Positions 63,825 to 64,000 of a DNA stretch of 64,000 nt are shown here, one piece after another. The DNA lies in the NCBI GenBank assembly GCA_002104905.1, contig MCFE01000013.1, forward strand, positions 62,001-126,000, given 5' to 3'. The DNA is from Basidiobolus meristosporus CBS 931.73. Lineage: Eukaryota; Basidiobolomycota; Basidiobolomycetes; Basidiobolales; Basidiobolaceae. Position 1 is the first letter of the stretch. Each line of letters opens with the position of its first letter. The position numbers and the translations under genes were made by a program. The notes under the pieces were generated by a model, which was not told the origin of the DNA, searched no databases, and worked only from the letters and a program-made list of their open reading frames with translations.

Positions 63825-64000
63825 ATGGCTTCCAACATGCAAACTATGACTGTCAGCAAGTACCTCATCCTTCGTTTGAAGGAGATCGGTATCGATGACT
63901 TGTTCTCCGTTCCCGGTGACTTCAACTTGGTTTTCCTGGACCGTGTCCAAGACTCCGGCCTCATCAACCTCATTGGTGACTGCAACGAGTTGAACGCTTC
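63825..64000 (+). CDS. Pyruvate decarboxylase, copy 4 (cut by window end)
   Basis: First 58 codons of another PDC gene. It starts [20 protein letters not shown], continues [20 protein letters not shown] and reaches DCNELNA, which includes the cofactor Glu. The frame is intact over the visible part, without the two insertions seen in exon 1 of copy 3. Its N-terminal codons match copy 3 (ATGGCTTC-AACATGCAAACTATGAC) rather than copy 2. The remainder is outside the window. Confidence 0.92.
   Translation, partial: MASNMQTMTVSKYLILRLKEIGIDDLFSVPGDFNLVFLDRVQDSGLINLIGDCNELNA

Overview
The window is nuclear DNA from a fungus. Genes are split by many short GT-AG introns (about 30-110 bases, with branch points such as TACTAAT or CTAAC). 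Intergenic spaces are short, and the gene set is eukaryotic: Rsp5-type ubiquitin ligase, Pol delta subunit, Not1, CCT2, B-type cyclin, RVB1, BUD31, alpha-SNAP. Several genes are rare or unreported in yeasts but would be expected in an early-diverging (zygomycete-grade) lineage: a BRCA1/BARD1-like RING-BRCT protein, an ITFG2 (KICSTOR) homologue, a prenylated UBL3/MUB ubiquitin-fold protein and a centrin-like protein. A Basidiobolus- or Conidiobolus-like fungus is my inference; the sequence does not name the organism.

Layout. 0-2.6 kb: 5' part of a NEDD4/Rsp5 HECT ligase (minus), cut off by the window edge before its catalytic cysteine. 3.9-5.1 kb: PhyH-type dioxygenase. 5.4-7.4 kb: DNA polymerase delta small subunit. 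7.8-14.4 kb: NOT1. 15.0-18.2 kb: BRCA1/BARD1-like protein. 18.8-19.7 kb: SDF2-like MIR protein. 20.1-21.5 kb: PIG-M. 21.9-24.2 kb: GCK-III kinase. 24.5-26.5 kb: a peroxisomal pair (PEX14, then a tandem SCP2 protein ending in SKL). 26.7-30.6 kb: ribulose-phosphate epimerase, UBL3, centrin-like protein, syntaxin. 31.2-33.5 kb: ITFG2. 33.7-34.7 kb: aspartyl protease without its N-terminal lobe but with a GPI-type tail. 35-36 kb: two small unknown genes. 36.4-38.3 kb: CCT2. 38.6-40.7 kb: mitochondrial GatA. 41.6-42.7 kb: SnoaL-like 'pathogen-related' protein. 42.8-50.8 kb: cyclin B, RVB1, BUD31, mitochondrial ribosomal protein L2, alpha-SNAP.

The last 11 kb differ in character. After a gene-poor 2-kb stretch comes a fermentation locus: an alcohol dehydrogenase 3' remnant, two full-length zinc alcohol dehydrogenases, and four near-identical pyruvate decarboxylase copies, one inverted and three in direct orientation, the last cut by the window end. 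All six intact or near-intact copies have a TATA box about 45-70 bases before the ATG, and the PDC genes have strongly biased codons, as expected for highly expressed genes. Together they encode pyruvate -> acetaldehyde -> ethanol. PDC copies 2 and 3 carry four single-base insertions that break the frame. Either these copies are pseudogenes or the repeat is imperfectly assembled. The copies also look mosaic, suggesting gene conversion.

No rRNA or tRNA gene, CRISPR array or intact transposon was recognised. Intron boundaries were read by eye from GT-AG sites and protein family conservation; outer gene limits are firmer than internal exon limits.
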